Shown here: positions 42,247 to 51,774 of the stretch, piece by piece
Position numbering within the stretch: position 1 is the first letter of the stretch
How the letters are laid out: every line of letters starts with the position of its first letter
DNA from: Acidobacteriota bacterium
GTDB taxonomy: Bacteria; Acidobacteriota; Aminicenantia; Aminicenantales; Saccharicenantaceae
Assembly: GCA_022711665.1 (NCBI GenBank)
Contig: JAKLEN010000001.1
Coordinates: 124,001-188,000, forward strand
Length of the DNA stretch: 64,000 nt
Reading direction: 5' to 3'
Translations under genes and position numbers: made by a program
The notes under the pieces: model-generated
Database searches by the model: none
What the model saw: only the letters and a program-made list of their open reading frames with translations
Told to the model about the DNA's origin: nothing

Positions 42247-42289
42247 CCGCAGCCTCCTCCGGCGGGCCGGCCCTGTCTTCCTCCCGGCC

Positions 42290-42318
42290 ATTATGCCCCG
42301 CCGCCGCGGGGATGGCAA
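42290..42318 (-). promoter_or_regulatory. Sigma70-type promoter of corA
   Basis: Minus strand TTGCCA (42313-42318), 17 bases, CATAAT (42290-42295). Confidence 0.55.
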
Positions 42319-42343
42319 GCGCCGCCCGGGCCGGGGCGGGGGA

Positions 42344-43984
42344 TCAGAACGAAAATTCGACGCCGGCGAAGAGCCGCTTTTCCAGGCCGTGGGCGCGGAC
42401 TTCGAGGACCCGCCCCCGCCGCCGGATGACCTCGTACCGGGCGTAGATCTCGAACGACGTCCCCGGGACTCGCCAGCCGGCGCCGGCGAGCCAGCGGAAC
42501 CTGCCGTCGCTGAGATGGGCGTTGTTCGTGATCTCGCCCTGGAACCTGTCCAGGGCCTCGGCGGAGCCCCAGGCGCCGAAGCCGACCGAGGCCTGGGCCC
42601 GGAAATCCCCCCATTCCAGGCGGGTGCGCCCGGAGAAGGTGCCGCCGAAACCGTAGTAATACCCGTAGTAGGTGACCGTCGTCTTCATGCCGGCGATGGT
42701 GTCGTCGGGCGGCGTGTGGTGAAGCTCCGAGTAGGCGTTGAGGGCCCAGGCGTTGATCAGCCCGAAATCGAAATAGGCCTCGGCCACCGTCCGGAGCCTC
42801 AGGCCGGGCCGGAACACCGTCCAATCCACGACCGGTCCGGCGAGATGCACCAGGGCCAGCTTGTCGGTGAAGGCCCGCGGCCGCTCGAGGTGAAGGTCGT
42901 AGCCCTGCTTGACGGGCACCGGGGCGCAATCGTAGGTGTCGAAGGGTCTTTTCTTGAAATATTCGAACGAGGTCCCGAGACCCATGATCAGGCTGAATCC
43001 GGCCGGGCCGGCGGCGATCTTCTGCCGGAAAGATCCCAGGGTCACCGCGGACGTGGAGAAGCCGGTCTCGTCGGCGCGCCCATTCCGGACGGCGTAGTCC
43101 AGGGTTATGCCGGCGAAATGGACGTCCTTCAGGCTCCTCCGGACGTCGCCGGTCCGGCCGTAATCGGACGGCCAGAGCAGCTGCGCCCGGAGGCCGAAAT
43201 CGAGGCTGGTCCGGGCGGGCTCGCCGGCCCGGGAGAGGCTGCGGCCTCCGATGAACACCGCCAGGTCCCGCCACCCCGGCGGCGCGTAATCCCTGGCGCC
43301 CGGCTTCTTGCGGTCCAGCCAATGGTTGAACCTGACCGCGGGGTTGACGAAGCTCAAAACCCGGGCCAGGAGGCCGGGCTGGTGGGTCAGGTAATGGCCG
43401 ACCTGATACCAGGGCTCGCCTGTAGAGAAGGAGCCGAGCCCGGTCGTGATCTGGTCGTTGAGAGAGATGACTTCCTTCCATTCGACCACGGTTTCCCAGT
43501 AGGTCGAGGCGGCGACGGCCATCAGCCAGGACTCGAGCCAGGTCAGGTTGTTGGATCTGGCGAACTGGTAATAGACGCCGCCGGCCAGGACATGGCTCCA
43601 GTTGAGCTTGAAATTGTTCGAATCGAAACGCCAGCCCTTGAGCAGGACGACCCGCTCGAACTGATCATGGACGTTGAGCTGGAATTGCCAGTCCTCGGGG
43701 AAGGCGGCCCGGGTCCAGTAGCTGGTCGTGGAATATGTCAGGAAGGCGCCCAATTCGATCCAGGCGCGGCCGGGCCTCTTCTTGTGCGCCTGGCTGACGG
43801 CCGGGGCCGCCAGGGAGAACGGGACGGGATCCGCGTCGGCGTCGGCCCGGGACGCCTGAACGAGGGAGAAGCGAGGCTCCGGGATCGGCGCGCCAAGCTC
43901 CGCGGCGGTCAGAACCTCTCCCAGGATGACGATCGACGATCCGGCCAACAGGATCGCAGCGATCCGCCTCGTCCGTCCGCCCAT
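42344..43984 (-). CDS. DUF3943-like outer-membrane protein
   Basis: 546 residues with a signal peptide (AAILLAGSSIVILGEVLTAAE). Middle part has NFKLNWSHVLAGGVYYQFARSNNLTWLESWLMAVAASTYWETVVEWKEVISLNDQITT, typical of DUF3943 proteins, and the second half is strand-rich and ends with RLFAGVEFSF, as in beta-barrels. Membership of DUF3943 is my best recognition; function is unknown. The start is set by AAAGGAG. It is preceded by its own promoter. Confidence 0.75.
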   Translation of the reverse strand: MGGRTRRIAAILLAGSSIVILGEVLTAAELGAPIPEPRFSLVQASRADADADPVPFSLAAPAVSQAHKKRPGRAWIELGAFLTYSTTSYWTRAAFPEDWQFQLNVHDQFERVVLLKGWRFDSNNFKLNWSHVLAGGVYYQFARSNNLTWLESWLMAVAASTYWETVVEWKEVISLNDQITTGLGSFSTGEPWYQVGHYLTHQPGLLARVLSFVNPAVRFNHWLDRKKPGARDYAPPGWRDLAVFIGGRSLSRAGEPARTSLDFGLRAQLLWPSDYGRTGDVRRSLKDVHFAGITLDYAVRNGRADETGFSTSAVTLGSFRQKIAAGPAGFSLIMGLGTSFEYFKKRPFDTYDCAPVPVKQGYDLHLERPRAFTDKLALVHLAGPVVDWTVFRPGLRLRTVAEAYFDFGLINAWALNAYSELHHTPPDDTIAGMKTTVTYYGYYYGFGGTFSGRTRLEWGDFRAQASVGFGAWGSAEALDRFQGEITNNAHLSDGRFRWLAGAGWRVPGTSFEIYARYEVIRRRGRVLEVRAHGLEKRLFAGVEFSF

Positions 43985-44025
43985 CGCAGCTCCTTTCCGC
44001 CGTTCGACGCAGAATTCAATGAGCA

Positions 44026-44054
44026 ACTCTAGACGGTTCAAGCCCGCCCGTCAA
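44026..44054 (-). promoter_or_regulatory. Sigma70-type promoter of the DUF3943-like gene
   Basis: Minus strand TTGACG (44049-44054), 17 bases, TAGAGT (44026-44031). Confidence 0.55.
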
Positions 44055-44129
44055 GGCAGGACGGCGGAGAAGCCGGGCGGCGGAGCGGCGGAACGCCGTC
44101 CCGGACGGCCGTTCGGGACGGCGGACGGC

Positions 44130-45887
44130 TCACTGGAGCTTGATCGTCTTCGACAGCTTGCCGCCGTGGCGCGAGGCGAAGCGGACCGTGATCTCGCCCT
44201 TCCCCTGGACCAGGAACTGGTGCTCAACCTTGCCGAAGCCGGGCACGACCAGGAATTGCAGCTCCGGCCGGGCCTTGGCGTAGGCGACCTGGTCGGTGTA
44301 GGGATCGAGGAGCGGCCCGCCGGCCACGACCTTGGCCCCCGGCCCGCCGACCGTCAGCGTGTCCTGGGGATAGAGCCTGGCCCGCTGGGCCAGGTAGCTC
44401 ATGGTCGGAAGGGCCTTGGGATTGGACAGCCGCGTCCGGACGCGATACAGGCCGCCGCCGAGGGGCTTGACCTCGAAGACGTCGAGGGCGACGTCGGGCA
44501 GGTGCTTGGCCGAGAACAGAACGGCCATGGCGTTGCGGTGGACGAGGTCCTTGATCATGAAGGGCGCGCCCAGCCGGGAGCTCATCTTGGCCCAGCCGCC
44601 GATCTCAATGTCGCCGTAGACGGGATGCTGGAACGGCTTCCAGGGCTTGTAGAGCTCGCCCTGGACGACGTTGTCGCTGTATTTCAGCCGCTCGCGATCC
44701 GACGATCCGCCGAAGATGTCCCGCACGGCTTCTTCGCCGCGGCTGCCCTCCTCGGGCCGCTCCGAGGCGCCCTTGAAGGTTTCCGATTCGGTCTGGAAGA
44801 CCTCGGCGCAGTAGAAGTAGGCCCCCATCGTCTGGGTCATCCACTCGCCGGAGTCGCCGTAGGTCGAGTAGAGGTCCTTCCAGGAGATCAGGTAGCGGTA
44901 CCCGGGGATGATGCGCTCGCCCTGCTTGCCCAGGAAGTCATAAACGGCCACGTCCTGGGGCGGGTATTCGCCCAGTCCCTTCCGGCTGGGGCCGCGCAGG
45001 AACATTCCGCCGTTGTTGTGGAAGGACCAGGCGAAACAGATGTTCGGCTTGGTCATCGTCCACTCGGCCAGGGCCTTGAGCCCGCTGCCGGAGAAGGGGA
45101 AGTCGCCCGAGCCGCTCTGGACGTAGGGCGGGGCCCAATCGAAGCCCCAGTTCCGGTTGCCGTCGACGTAGCCCGGTTCGTCCTCGTTGACCTGGCCGTC
45201 GCCGTCGTTGTCCAGGCCCTCGTCGCCGAGCAGCGTCCATTCGCCCTTCTCGCCCGGCTTGACGCGGACCATCAGGCGCGGCTCCTCGGGGTCGGTCCGA
45301 TATTGGCCGAAGGGGTCCTTCTTGCGCATCGTGCAGATGTTGCCGTCGCCGTCGAGATCTTCGGGCGGGTCCTCGTCGAGGAGCCCGTCATGGTCGTCGT
45401 CGGTCGGGATGCGCAGGGTCCGGCTGCTGTCGGGCGTGTTGGCGTCGGCGAAGAAATGATAGCGGCCGTCGACGTTGACGACCGGCACGACGTAGAAGCA
45501 GGCCTTGTCGACCAGGGCCGTGACCTCCGGGTTCTTGCCGTAGTTCCCGAGCAGGTAGTCGAGGAGATAGAGCGAGATGTCCCCGCCCTGGATCTCGTTG
45601 CCGTGCATGTTGCCGTCGACGTACATCCCGGGCTTGTCGAGCGCCGCGCCGGTCTTGGGATTGACGACGGTCATGGCCATGATCGGCCGGCCCTCGTCGC
45701 TCCGGCCGACGGTCTCGAGCGTCGTCAGCCGGGGATAGGCCTTGTGGAGAGCCTGGAGGGCCTCGTAAACCTGGTCCAGGGGGTAGTACTGGTCGAAGCG
45801 CAGGGGCGCCGTGATCGCGGTCCCCTGGGCGGGGAGGGCGGCGGCCAGGGCCAGGAGCATCAGGACGGAACCGGCGAGCTTCTTCAC
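44130..45887 (-). CDS. Secreted M14 family zinc carboxypeptidase
   Basis: 585 residues with a signal peptide (LAALPAQG). M14 active site intact: His95 and Glu98 (DGNMHGNEIQ) and His290 (WSFHNNGG) as zinc ligands, Asn244-Arg245 (DGNRNWG) for the substrate carboxylate, and catalytic Glu362 (CAEVF). Two calcium-binding-like acidic loops, DDDHDGLLDED and DNDGDGQVNED, interrupt the fold, and a C-terminal beta domain follows. It would trim peptides outside the cytoplasm. It is overlapped by four bases by the degenerate paralogue upstream. Confidence 0.92.
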   Translation of the reverse strand: MKKLAGSVLMLLALAAALPAQGTAITAPLRFDQYYPLDQVYEALQALHKAYPRLTTLETVGRSDEGRPIMAMTVVNPKTGAALDKPGMYVDGNMHGNEIQGGDISLYLLDYLLGNYGKNPEVTALVDKACFYVVPVVNVDGRYHFFADANTPDSSRTLRIPTDDDHDGLLDEDPPEDLDGDGNICTMRKKDPFGQYRTDPEEPRLMVRVKPGEKGEWTLLGDEGLDNDGDGQVNEDEPGYVDGNRNWGFDWAPPYVQSGSGDFPFSGSGLKALAEWTMTKPNICFAWSFHNNGGMFLRGPSRKGLGEYPPQDVAVYDFLGKQGERIIPGYRYLISWKDLYSTYGDSGEWMTQTMGAYFYCAEVFQTESETFKGASERPEEGSRGEEAVRDIFGGSSDRERLKYSDNVVQGELYKPWKPFQHPVYGDIEIGGWAKMSSRLGAPFMIKDLVHRNAMAVLFSAKHLPDVALDVFEVKPLGGGLYRVRTRLSNPKALPTMSYLAQRARLYPQDTLTVGGPGAKVVAGGPLLDPYTDQVAYAKARPELQFLVVPGFGKVEHQFLVQGKGEITVRFASRHGGKLSKTIKLQ

Positions 45888-47911
45888 TTGGCACCTCCGA
45901 GGTCGACCGCGCGGGCATCGCCCCAGGCGGTCCGGGTCTCCGCGTTGATCTCGATCTTGACCGGCTTGGCGGCCCGGACGATCCAGGTCACGGCCTGGGC
46001 GCCGCGGGCCGGGACGGCCTGAACGAGGCTTCGCTTCCTGCCCTGGGCGATCTCGAAGCCCTCGCCGCGGAGGGTGACGACGACCGGCGGGATGCGCTGG
46101 TTCCGGGCGCCCATGGCCGTCGGATAGGGCAGGTCGCCCGTGTTCTCGATCCAGGCCTTGACCTCGTAGACGCCGCCGCCGAGATTGGTGACCTTGGCGT
46201 CGGCGATCCGGATCCGGGCCATCTTCCCGGCCACCTCGAAAACCCAGGGGGCCTGGCCCCGGACGAGGCCCTCGATCATGCCGGCCGGAGGCGTGGTCGC
46301 GGCGTAGGGCACGAACCCGCCGATCTCGACGTCGCCCAGGGTCGGGTGCTTGAACGGCTTCCAGGGCACGAAGCCCTTGCCGCCGAGCTCTTTGTCGCTC
46401 CAGGCCAGCAGGGCCTTCTCCTTCGTATCGGCCCCGCCTTCATCCGGCTTCTTGGGCATCTGCTTCATCATTTCGGCCATCTTTTTGGTGTCCATCATGC
46501 CGCCCTTGAGGGCCTCGATGACCTGCTTGGCCTTGAACCCGTCGGGGGCGCCGGAGGCCTTGAGGAAAGCCCCGATCTTCTCCTCGCCCAGGGCGATGAA
46601 CTCGTCGTTGGTCATCTTTTCGAGCTTCTCGGGCGTCAGCTCGTCGGCCGGCTTCTCCTCCTTGACCTCGGGCGGGGTCCAGAAGTCTAGGGCGAAGGAC
46701 GGCAGGCCGAGCTGGTAATAGGCGTAGAGCTCGAGCGAGCCGTCCTTGTCGCCGGCCGGCTCGAGGCGCTTGCCGTCGAGCTTGGCGGCCTTGAGGAACT
46801 CCGCGTACTTCCCGGCGAGCTCCTTGTAGAACTTCAGGTCGTCCTCGAGCGGATTGACCGCCGCGCCGAGATCGAGGAAGCCGGCGATCAGGCTCTCGGT
46901 GACCTCCATGCCCGGCGGCATGAGCGGCTTGACCATCTCGATGATCTCGGCCAGGGCATAGGTCCGGGTCGGATCGGCGTTGATGTAGCCGGCGAGGCGC
47001 TCGGGGACCTTGATCTGGCTGAGGTCGGCGTCGCCCTTGCGCCCGGCGCGCGGCGGATTGAGGCAAAAGTTCGATTCGCCGAAGACGAAGGCCAGGCCGA
47101 TCTCGCGGTGGGCGTCGAAGAACTTCAGCAAGGCGTAGGTCTCGGGCTCGCTGCCGGGCCAGGGGCCGGCGTCGGGGGCATGGTATTTGTAGAGGTGGGG
47201 AAAGGCCGTGCCCAGGCTGACGCCGCCGGGCCCGTCCTCGTTGTACTGGCCGTCGCGGTCGTTGTCGAGGCCCTCGGTGTAGAGCGTCCAGACGCCCGTC
47301 TCCCCCTTCGTGCCGTCGGCCTTCTTCATGAGGCGGGGCTCGGCCCCGACGGACATCCAGGTTCCGACGGGTTCCTTGACCCTCATCTGGGTGATCAGGC
47401 CGTCGCCGTCGAGATCGTCCGGCCCGTCCTCGTCGGCCGCGTCGTCCTGGTCGTCGTTCATCGGCCGGCCATTGCGGGTGTCGCGGCGCAGGGGCTTGGC
47501 GAAGTAGAGCGAGGCGGCGTCGGGATTGCCGCAGGCCAGGATGTACCAGGTCCGGTCGGCGCGCAGGTCGGCCCTGGCGCAGATGGACTTGGCCAGCCAG
47601 AGACCGGCCTCCGCGGCCAGCGGCGCCGCGCCGTCCATGTCGGCCGCGACGAAGACGGCCGGCAGGGTTTTGGCGGTCTTGGCGGCTTCGGGCCCGATCT
47701 CGAGCAGAACGAGGTCGCGGCCGCCGGGGCTCTTGGCCAGGACATGGGCCCTGGCGAACGAGGGGTTGGCCTTGGCCAGCTCCTGGAGCGCTGCGGCTAT
47801 CTCTTCCGGCCGGTGGTAGCGGTCGAAGGCCAGGTCGGCGGCGGCCAGGTGAACGAGGCCGGAACAGGCCAGGACCACGGCGAGGACAACGGGTATGCGG
47901 CGAAGGGTCAC
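45884..47911 (-). CDS. Catalytically degenerate M14 carboxypeptidase paralogue, secreted
   Basis: 675 residues from a GTG at 47911 (ribosome site GGGAGG), with a hydrophobic signal. It shares the order, acidic calcium loops (NDDQDDAADEDGPDDLDGDG, DNDRDGQYNEDG) and C-terminal domain of the next gene. But the zinc and catalytic positions are changed: where the active enzyme has H..E it has Asp93 and Ala96 (ADMDGAA), where it has His it has Gly278 (FVFGES), and the Asn-Arg pair is lost. So it is probably inactive: a binding or regulatory partner, or an inhibitor decoy. It also has an extra ~130-residue helical insert. The ATGA overlap ties it to the active peptidase. Confidence 0.85.
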   Translation of the reverse strand: MTLRRIPVVLAVVLACSGLVHLAAADLAFDRYHRPEEIAAALQELAKANPSFARAHVLAKSPGGRDLVLLEIGPEAAKTAKTLPAVFVAADMDGAAPLAAEAGLWLAKSICARADLRADRTWYILACGNPDAASLYFAKPLRRDTRNGRPMNDDQDDAADEDGPDDLDGDGLITQMRVKEPVGTWMSVGAEPRLMKKADGTKGETGVWTLYTEGLDNDRDGQYNEDGPGGVSLGTAFPHLYKYHAPDAGPWPGSEPETYALLKFFDAHREIGLAFVFGESNFCLNPPRAGRKGDADLSQIKVPERLAGYINADPTRTYALAEIIEMVKPLMPPGMEVTESLIAGFLDLGAAVNPLEDDLKFYKELAGKYAEFLKAAKLDGKRLEPAGDKDGSLELYAYYQLGLPSFALDFWTPPEVKEEKPADELTPEKLEKMTNDEFIALGEEKIGAFLKASGAPDGFKAKQVIEALKGGMMDTKKMAEMMKQMPKKPDEGGADTKEKALLAWSDKELGGKGFVPWKPFKHPTLGDVEIGGFVPYAATTPPAGMIEGLVRGQAPWVFEVAGKMARIRIADAKVTNLGGGVYEVKAWIENTGDLPYPTAMGARNQRIPPVVVTLRGEGFEIAQGRKRSLVQAVPARGAQAVTWIVRAAKPVKIEINAETRTAWGDARAVDLGGAK

Positions 47912-48104
47912 GTGACGGTACCTCCCTTGTAGAGGATCGAAGGAAGAATCTCGCAAAAAAGCCGGGGCGAAGTCGACGCGGGCCCCGGCGTCTCCTCTAT
48001 ATACGCCATATCGGCGGCAAATGCTCAAAAAATTTTTAGCTCATCTCCCGTCTCCGGGATCCCCTTCTGCGGCGGCGATGGGTCCGGCCTTCGGCCTCGC
48101 CGGC

Positions 48105-48133
48105 TTGACGAAGGGAGCGGCCGGTGGTAGAAC
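48105..48133 (+). promoter_or_regulatory. Sigma70-type promoter of the M24 peptidase gene
   Basis: TTGACG (48105-48110), 17 bases, TAGAAC (48128-48133), divergent from the M14 genes. Confidence 0.5.
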
Positions 48134-48173
48134 CCACTTGATGGCTAATCGATTGTTCATGAGGAGGGCGCCC

Positions 48174-49526
48174 ATGATCAGGAAAACTGTACTGGCCGTC
48201 ATCGCCGCCGGCCTGCTGGCCGTTGCCGCACCAAATCCCGCCTCGGCCGGGCCGGGCCAGGCGCCGTCGGTCCTGTCCATCCGCGACCGGGCCGCGCTCA
48301 CCTACCGCATCACGGCCGCGCGCCTCGATACGCTCCTCCCCCGGCTGATGCGCGAGACCGGCTTCGATATGTGGATCGTCTCGTGCAACGAGGACAACCT
48401 CGACCCACTCTTCGAGACCATGGTCCCCTACGAGAACTGGAACCCCATCACCCAGATCCTGGTCTTTTTCGACCGGGGGCCGGCCAAGGGCGTCGAACGG
48501 CTGAACATCTCGCGCACCGACACCCAGGGCCTGTTCCAGAACGCCTGGGACGCCACGGCCTTCGACAAGAAGAAGGGCGAAGGCCAATGGGAAGCCCTCG
48601 GCCGCGTCGTCCGCGAACGCGACCCGAAGAGGATCGGCCTCAACGAGGGCGAGGTCCAGTGGCTGGCCGGCGGGCTGACCGTGGTCCTCAAGAAGAGGAT
48701 CGTCGACGCGGTCGGGCCGAAATACGCCTCGCGCCTCCAGTCGGCCGAGCCGCTGGCCACGCTCTGGGCCGAAACGCTCGTCGACGACGAGGTCGAGCTC
48801 ATGGAGCGGACGGCCGCCCTGTCCCGGTCCATCATCGCCGACATGTTCTCGTCCAAGGTCGTCACGGTCGGCCTGACGACGGTCGACGACCTGCGCTGGT
48901 ATTACTGGCAGCGCGCGGCCGACCTCGGCCTCAAGGTCTCCTTCAGCCCCTTCGTCTCGCGGCGCGGTCGGTCCCCGAAGGATGCGGAGAAGTGGGGCAA
49001 GGACGACAAGGTCATCCGGCCCGGCGATCTCCTCCACTGCGACGTCGGGATCAAGTACATGCGCTGGAACAGCGACCATCAGGAGATGGCCTACGTCCTG
49101 CGCCCGGGCGAGACGGACGCGCCGGAATCCTTCAGGAAGCTCCTGGCCGAGTGCAACCGGCTCCAGGACGTGTATTGCGGCGAGTTCCGGACCGGCCTGA
49201 CCGGCAACCAGATCCTGGGCAACATCCTGGGGAAGGCCGGCGAGCTCGGCATCCCGGGACCGCGCGTCTACTCGCACTCGATGGGCCTCTTCCTCCACGA
49301 GCCCGGACCGCTGATCGGCCTGCCCTGGGAGCAGGTCAACAATGCCGGCCGCGGCGACGTCAAGCTCGTGCCGATGAGCACGTTCACGGCCGAGATGAGC
49401 GTCACCGGGCCCGTCGCCGAGTGGGGCGTCGATTTCCGCGTGCCGCTCGAAATGGACATTCTTTTCGACGGCGGGAAGGCCGTCATCCTGGCCGGACGCC
49501 AGACGTCCTTCCACCTGATCAGATAG
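48174..49526 (+). CDS. Secreted M24 (Xaa-Pro aminopeptidase/creatinase-fold) peptidase
   Basis: 450 residues with a signal peptide (AVIAAGLLAVAAPNPASA). N-terminal creatinase-like domain (RLMRETGFDMWIVSCNEDN) then the pita-bread fold. Metal-binding positions: LHCDVGIKYMRWNSDHQEM, YSHSMGLFLHEPG and STFTAEMSV; the last ligand falls in the terminal MDILFDGGKA, where the usual Glu looks changed to Asp. It may be a proline-specific peptidase or a weakened homologue. The start at MIRKTV follows GAGGAGG. Divergent from the M14 operon, suggesting peptide use outside the cell. Confidence 0.87.
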   Translation: MIRKTVLAVIAAGLLAVAAPNPASAGPGQAPSVLSIRDRAALTYRITAARLDTLLPRLMRETGFDMWIVSCNEDNLDPLFETMVPYENWNPITQILVFFDRGPAKGVERLNISRTDTQGLFQNAWDATAFDKKKGEGQWEALGRVVRERDPKRIGLNEGEVQWLAGGLTVVLKKRIVDAVGPKYASRLQSAEPLATLWAETLVDDEVELMERTAALSRSIIADMFSSKVVTVGLTTVDDLRWYYWQRAADLGLKVSFSPFVSRRGRSPKDAEKWGKDDKVIRPGDLLHCDVGIKYMRWNSDHQEMAYVLRPGETDAPESFRKLLAECNRLQDVYCGEFRTGLTGNQILGNILGKAGELGIPGPRVYSHSMGLFLHEPGPLIGLPWEQVNNAGRGDVKLVPMSTFTAEMSVTGPVAEWGVDFRVPLEMDILFDGGKAVILAGRQTSFHLIR

Positions 49527-49547
49527 AAAACGGGGGCGATCCCTTCC

Positions 49548-50123
49548 TCAAAGGTCCTTCGGGGCGCCCTTCCGCTCGATCCTGACGTTCAGGCGGTCAC
49601 CCAGGTAATCGGCCGCCGATACGACCAGCTGTTCCAGGGCGCGGCCTTCCCGCTCGAGCGGCGACTCGGCCTCATTCAGGGTCCGGCGCAGGTCCCCGGG
49701 CGCGGCCGCCAGCCTCTCGAAGGCCGCCCGGGCGGCGGCCGGGCCGCCGGCCGGCGGCGCCGGCTCGCGTCGCGCCGTCCGGAAGAGAACGAGCCCGGCC
49801 GCGATGAGGATCAGGGCCGCCGCCGCGATAGGCAGCGGGCGAAGGACGGCCAGGGAACGAGGCCGCCGTTCCCGGCCGGCTCCGCCGGGCCGGGTCTTGT
49901 CCCCCGCCGTCTCGAGATCGAGCGGCCCGCCGGCAGCGGCCGGGGAGACATCGTCGAGCCAGGCCGACCGCTCCGACCGGAGCCGCAACGAAAGCGTCTC
50001 CGACGCCAGGGCGTATTCGCCGCAGGCGCGGCAGCGCCCGAGGTGACGCCCGACCCAGCGGGGCGCCTTTTTCCCGGAGTCTTCCGCCCTCGAAACGAAC
50101 CAGCGGCAGAGCGCGCAGACCAT
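49548..50123 (-). CDS. Anti-sigma factor-like membrane protein with zinc-finger N terminus
   Basis: 191 residues. N-terminal cysteine/histidine set CALCRWF...HLGRCRACGEY resembles the zinc-binding anti-sigma domain (HxxxCxxC). One membrane helix (LPIAAAALILIAAGLVLF) follows, then an extracytoplasmic Ala/Arg-rich region. It lies 17 bases after the ECF sigma gene, so it very probably controls that sigma. Start set by GGGAGAAAG. Confidence 0.85.
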   Translation of the reverse strand: MVCALCRWFVSRAEDSGKKAPRWVGRHLGRCRACGEYALASETLSLRLRSERSAWLDDVSPAAAGGPLDLETAGDKTRPGGAGRERRPRSLAVLRPLPIAAAALILIAAGLVLFRTARREPAPPAGGPAAARAAFERLAAAPGDLRRTLNEAESPLEREGRALEQLVVSAADYLGDRLNVRIERKGAPKDL

Positions 50124-50140
50124 CGTCTTTCTCCCTTCCT

Positions 50141-50746
50141 TCACGGCTGGACCGCCGTCCGCGCCGTCCCTGGCCGCGGCCGCGCGGCCTGGCCGGCTTC
50201 CGGCCCGAGGCGCTCGGCCAGCTTCGTCCGGGCCCGGTGCAGGAGCACCCGGACGGCCACCCGCGACCGGCCCATCACGGCGGCGATCTCCTCGACGCTC
50301 ATGTCCTCCCCGTAGCGCAGCCACAGGACCCGGAAACGGTCCCCGCCCAGGGTCCGCGCCGCGTCCCAGGCGCCGGAGGCGCCGTCCCAGTTCCCAGCCC
50401 GGGCCTCCGGGTCCGGCGCGTCCCCCAGCGGCTTCGCGGCCAGGTGCTTCCGGGCCACCGCGCCGCGGCGGTAGGCGTCGATGGCCAGCCGGCCGGCCGA
50501 GGTGTAAAGCCAGGTCGAGAAGCGGCAGTCCGGGTCATACGCCGCGATGTTCCGGTAGAGCTTGAGGAATGTTTCCTGGACCAGGTCCTCGGCGTCCTCG
50601 TCGCTCCCGACCCGGGAGCGCAGATAGACGAAGAGCCGGCGCCTGTAGCGGGACGCCAGCTCCTCGAACGGCCGGCGCGAGCCGGCCCGCGCTTCGCGGG
50701 CCAGCTCCTCGTCGGTCCTCGCCTCAGTCGGACCGTGTTCGGTCAT
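50141..50746 (-). CDS. ECF-type RNA polymerase sigma factor
   Basis: 201 residues. Region 2 (FEELASRYRRRLFVYLRSRVGSDEDAEDLVQETFLKLYRNIAAYDPDCRFSTWLYTSAGRLAIDAYRR) and region 4 (DRFRVLWLRYGEDMSVEEIAAVMGRSRVAVRVLLHRARTKLAE) are clear. A basic, Pro-rich tail follows. The start is ATG 50746, or the in-frame GTG 50755. Divided from a secreted protein gene upstream by about 60 bases and followed directly by its probable anti-sigma factor. Confidence 0.94.
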   Translation of the reverse strand: MTEHGPTEARTDEELAREARAGSRRPFEELASRYRRRLFVYLRSRVGSDEDAEDLVQETFLKLYRNIAAYDPDCRFSTWLYTSAGRLAIDAYRRGAVARKHLAAKPLGDAPDPEARAGNWDGASGAWDAARTLGGDRFRVLWLRYGEDMSVEEIAAVMGRSRVAVRVLLHRARTKLAERLGPEAGQAARPRPGTARTAVQP

Positions 50747-50807
50747 CCTCTCCACTCGGCCCCGGACGGCCGGGGCCCTCTCATCCGGGGCCGGTCTCCC
50801 GGCCGCC

Positions 50808-51737
50808 TCAATCCAGGAAGCCGTGCAGGCCGTGGAAACCGGACCCTTTCGTGATCATCTCCGCGATCTCCTTGGCCGGCCTCTCGAACTCGAGCTTGAA
50901 GACCTTGCCGTCCACGCCGAACTTGATCCCCTCGAGGAGCGAGGCGATCATCGCCGCGTCCGGCTGGCCCTCGCTCAGCTTGGCCATGGCCACCAGGCCC
51001 TGGGCGACGTCGGCCATGCTCCTGGCGCTCTCGGGCGAATCCGCGGTGACCTGGAGCCGGACCTGCAGGACCTCCTTCTTCTCCTGGGCCATGAAGAACA
51101 GGCCGCTGGCCTTTTCCAGGATCTTGGACCGGCCGATCTCCCGGCTCAGCCCGCCGAGGTCCGGCAGGGCGCCGCTGATGAAGGCCGTTTGGGGAACGTC
51201 CTTGAGCCAGGCGCTAAGAGCGGACCCCTCGTAGCTCCTGGCCTTGCCGCCGGCCGTGTCCAGCACCTTTTCGACGGCCGCCCGGCCCTCGGAGAAGACG
51301 ACGAGGTTGTCGTTGACGAAGGCGCCGCACTCGTCGTCGTCGATCGAATAAAGGATGTAGGCGCCGTAGGCCGTCTCCTGGTGCTCTTCGGCCTTCTTGA
51401 ACTGGCTGATGATGCCGGCCTTGTCGAACCTGCCGGCGACGGCGAAGACGACCTTGTCGTCGCCGGGCCCGAGCCCGAAGACCGTCACGCCGGTGATATC
51501 TTTGGGCACGTCGATCTTGAACCAGCGTTCGAGATCCCGGTTCTTGATCTCGAGCTTGCCGTCCTTGTTCAGGAGGCTGAAGAGATCCGTGGCCACGAAC
51601 TTCTCCATGTCCAGGTGGACGACCCACTTGGCGCCCTCGGGGACGATCGACGCCGGCACGGTCCCGGGGAAGGCCGGGACGGCCCAGAAGAGGGCCAGGG
51701 CAAGCAGGGCCGCGATCAAAAGGGCAGTTTTTTTCAT
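50808..51737 (-). CDS. Secreted protein of unknown function, ECF-operon neighbour
   Basis: 309 residues with a clear signal peptide (LLIAALLALALFWAVPAFPG). The mature part has alternating strands such as AKWVVHLDMEKF, DITGVTVFGLGPGDDKVVFAVAGRFD and AFVNDNLVVFSEGRAAVEKVLD. I do not recognise a family. The start at MKKTALL follows AAGGAGTGGG. Gene order secreted protein - ECF sigma - anti-sigma suggests it is a sigma target or part of its sensing; an ECF-like promoter lies upstream. Confidence 0.8.
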   Translation of the reverse strand: MKKTALLIAALLALALFWAVPAFPGTVPASIVPEGAKWVVHLDMEKFVATDLFSLLNKDGKLEIKNRDLERWFKIDVPKDITGVTVFGLGPGDDKVVFAVAGRFDKAGIISQFKKAEEHQETAYGAYILYSIDDDECGAFVNDNLVVFSEGRAAVEKVLDTAGGKARSYEGSALSAWLKDVPQTAFISGALPDLGGLSREIGRSKILEKASGLFFMAQEKKEVLQVRLQVTADSPESARSMADVAQGLVAMAKLSEGQPDAAMIASLLEGIKFGVDGKVFKLEFERPAKEIAEMITKGSGFHGLHGFLD

Positions 51738-51774
51738 CGTTCCCACTCCTTATCGAATTATCCGTCCGCCCTGT

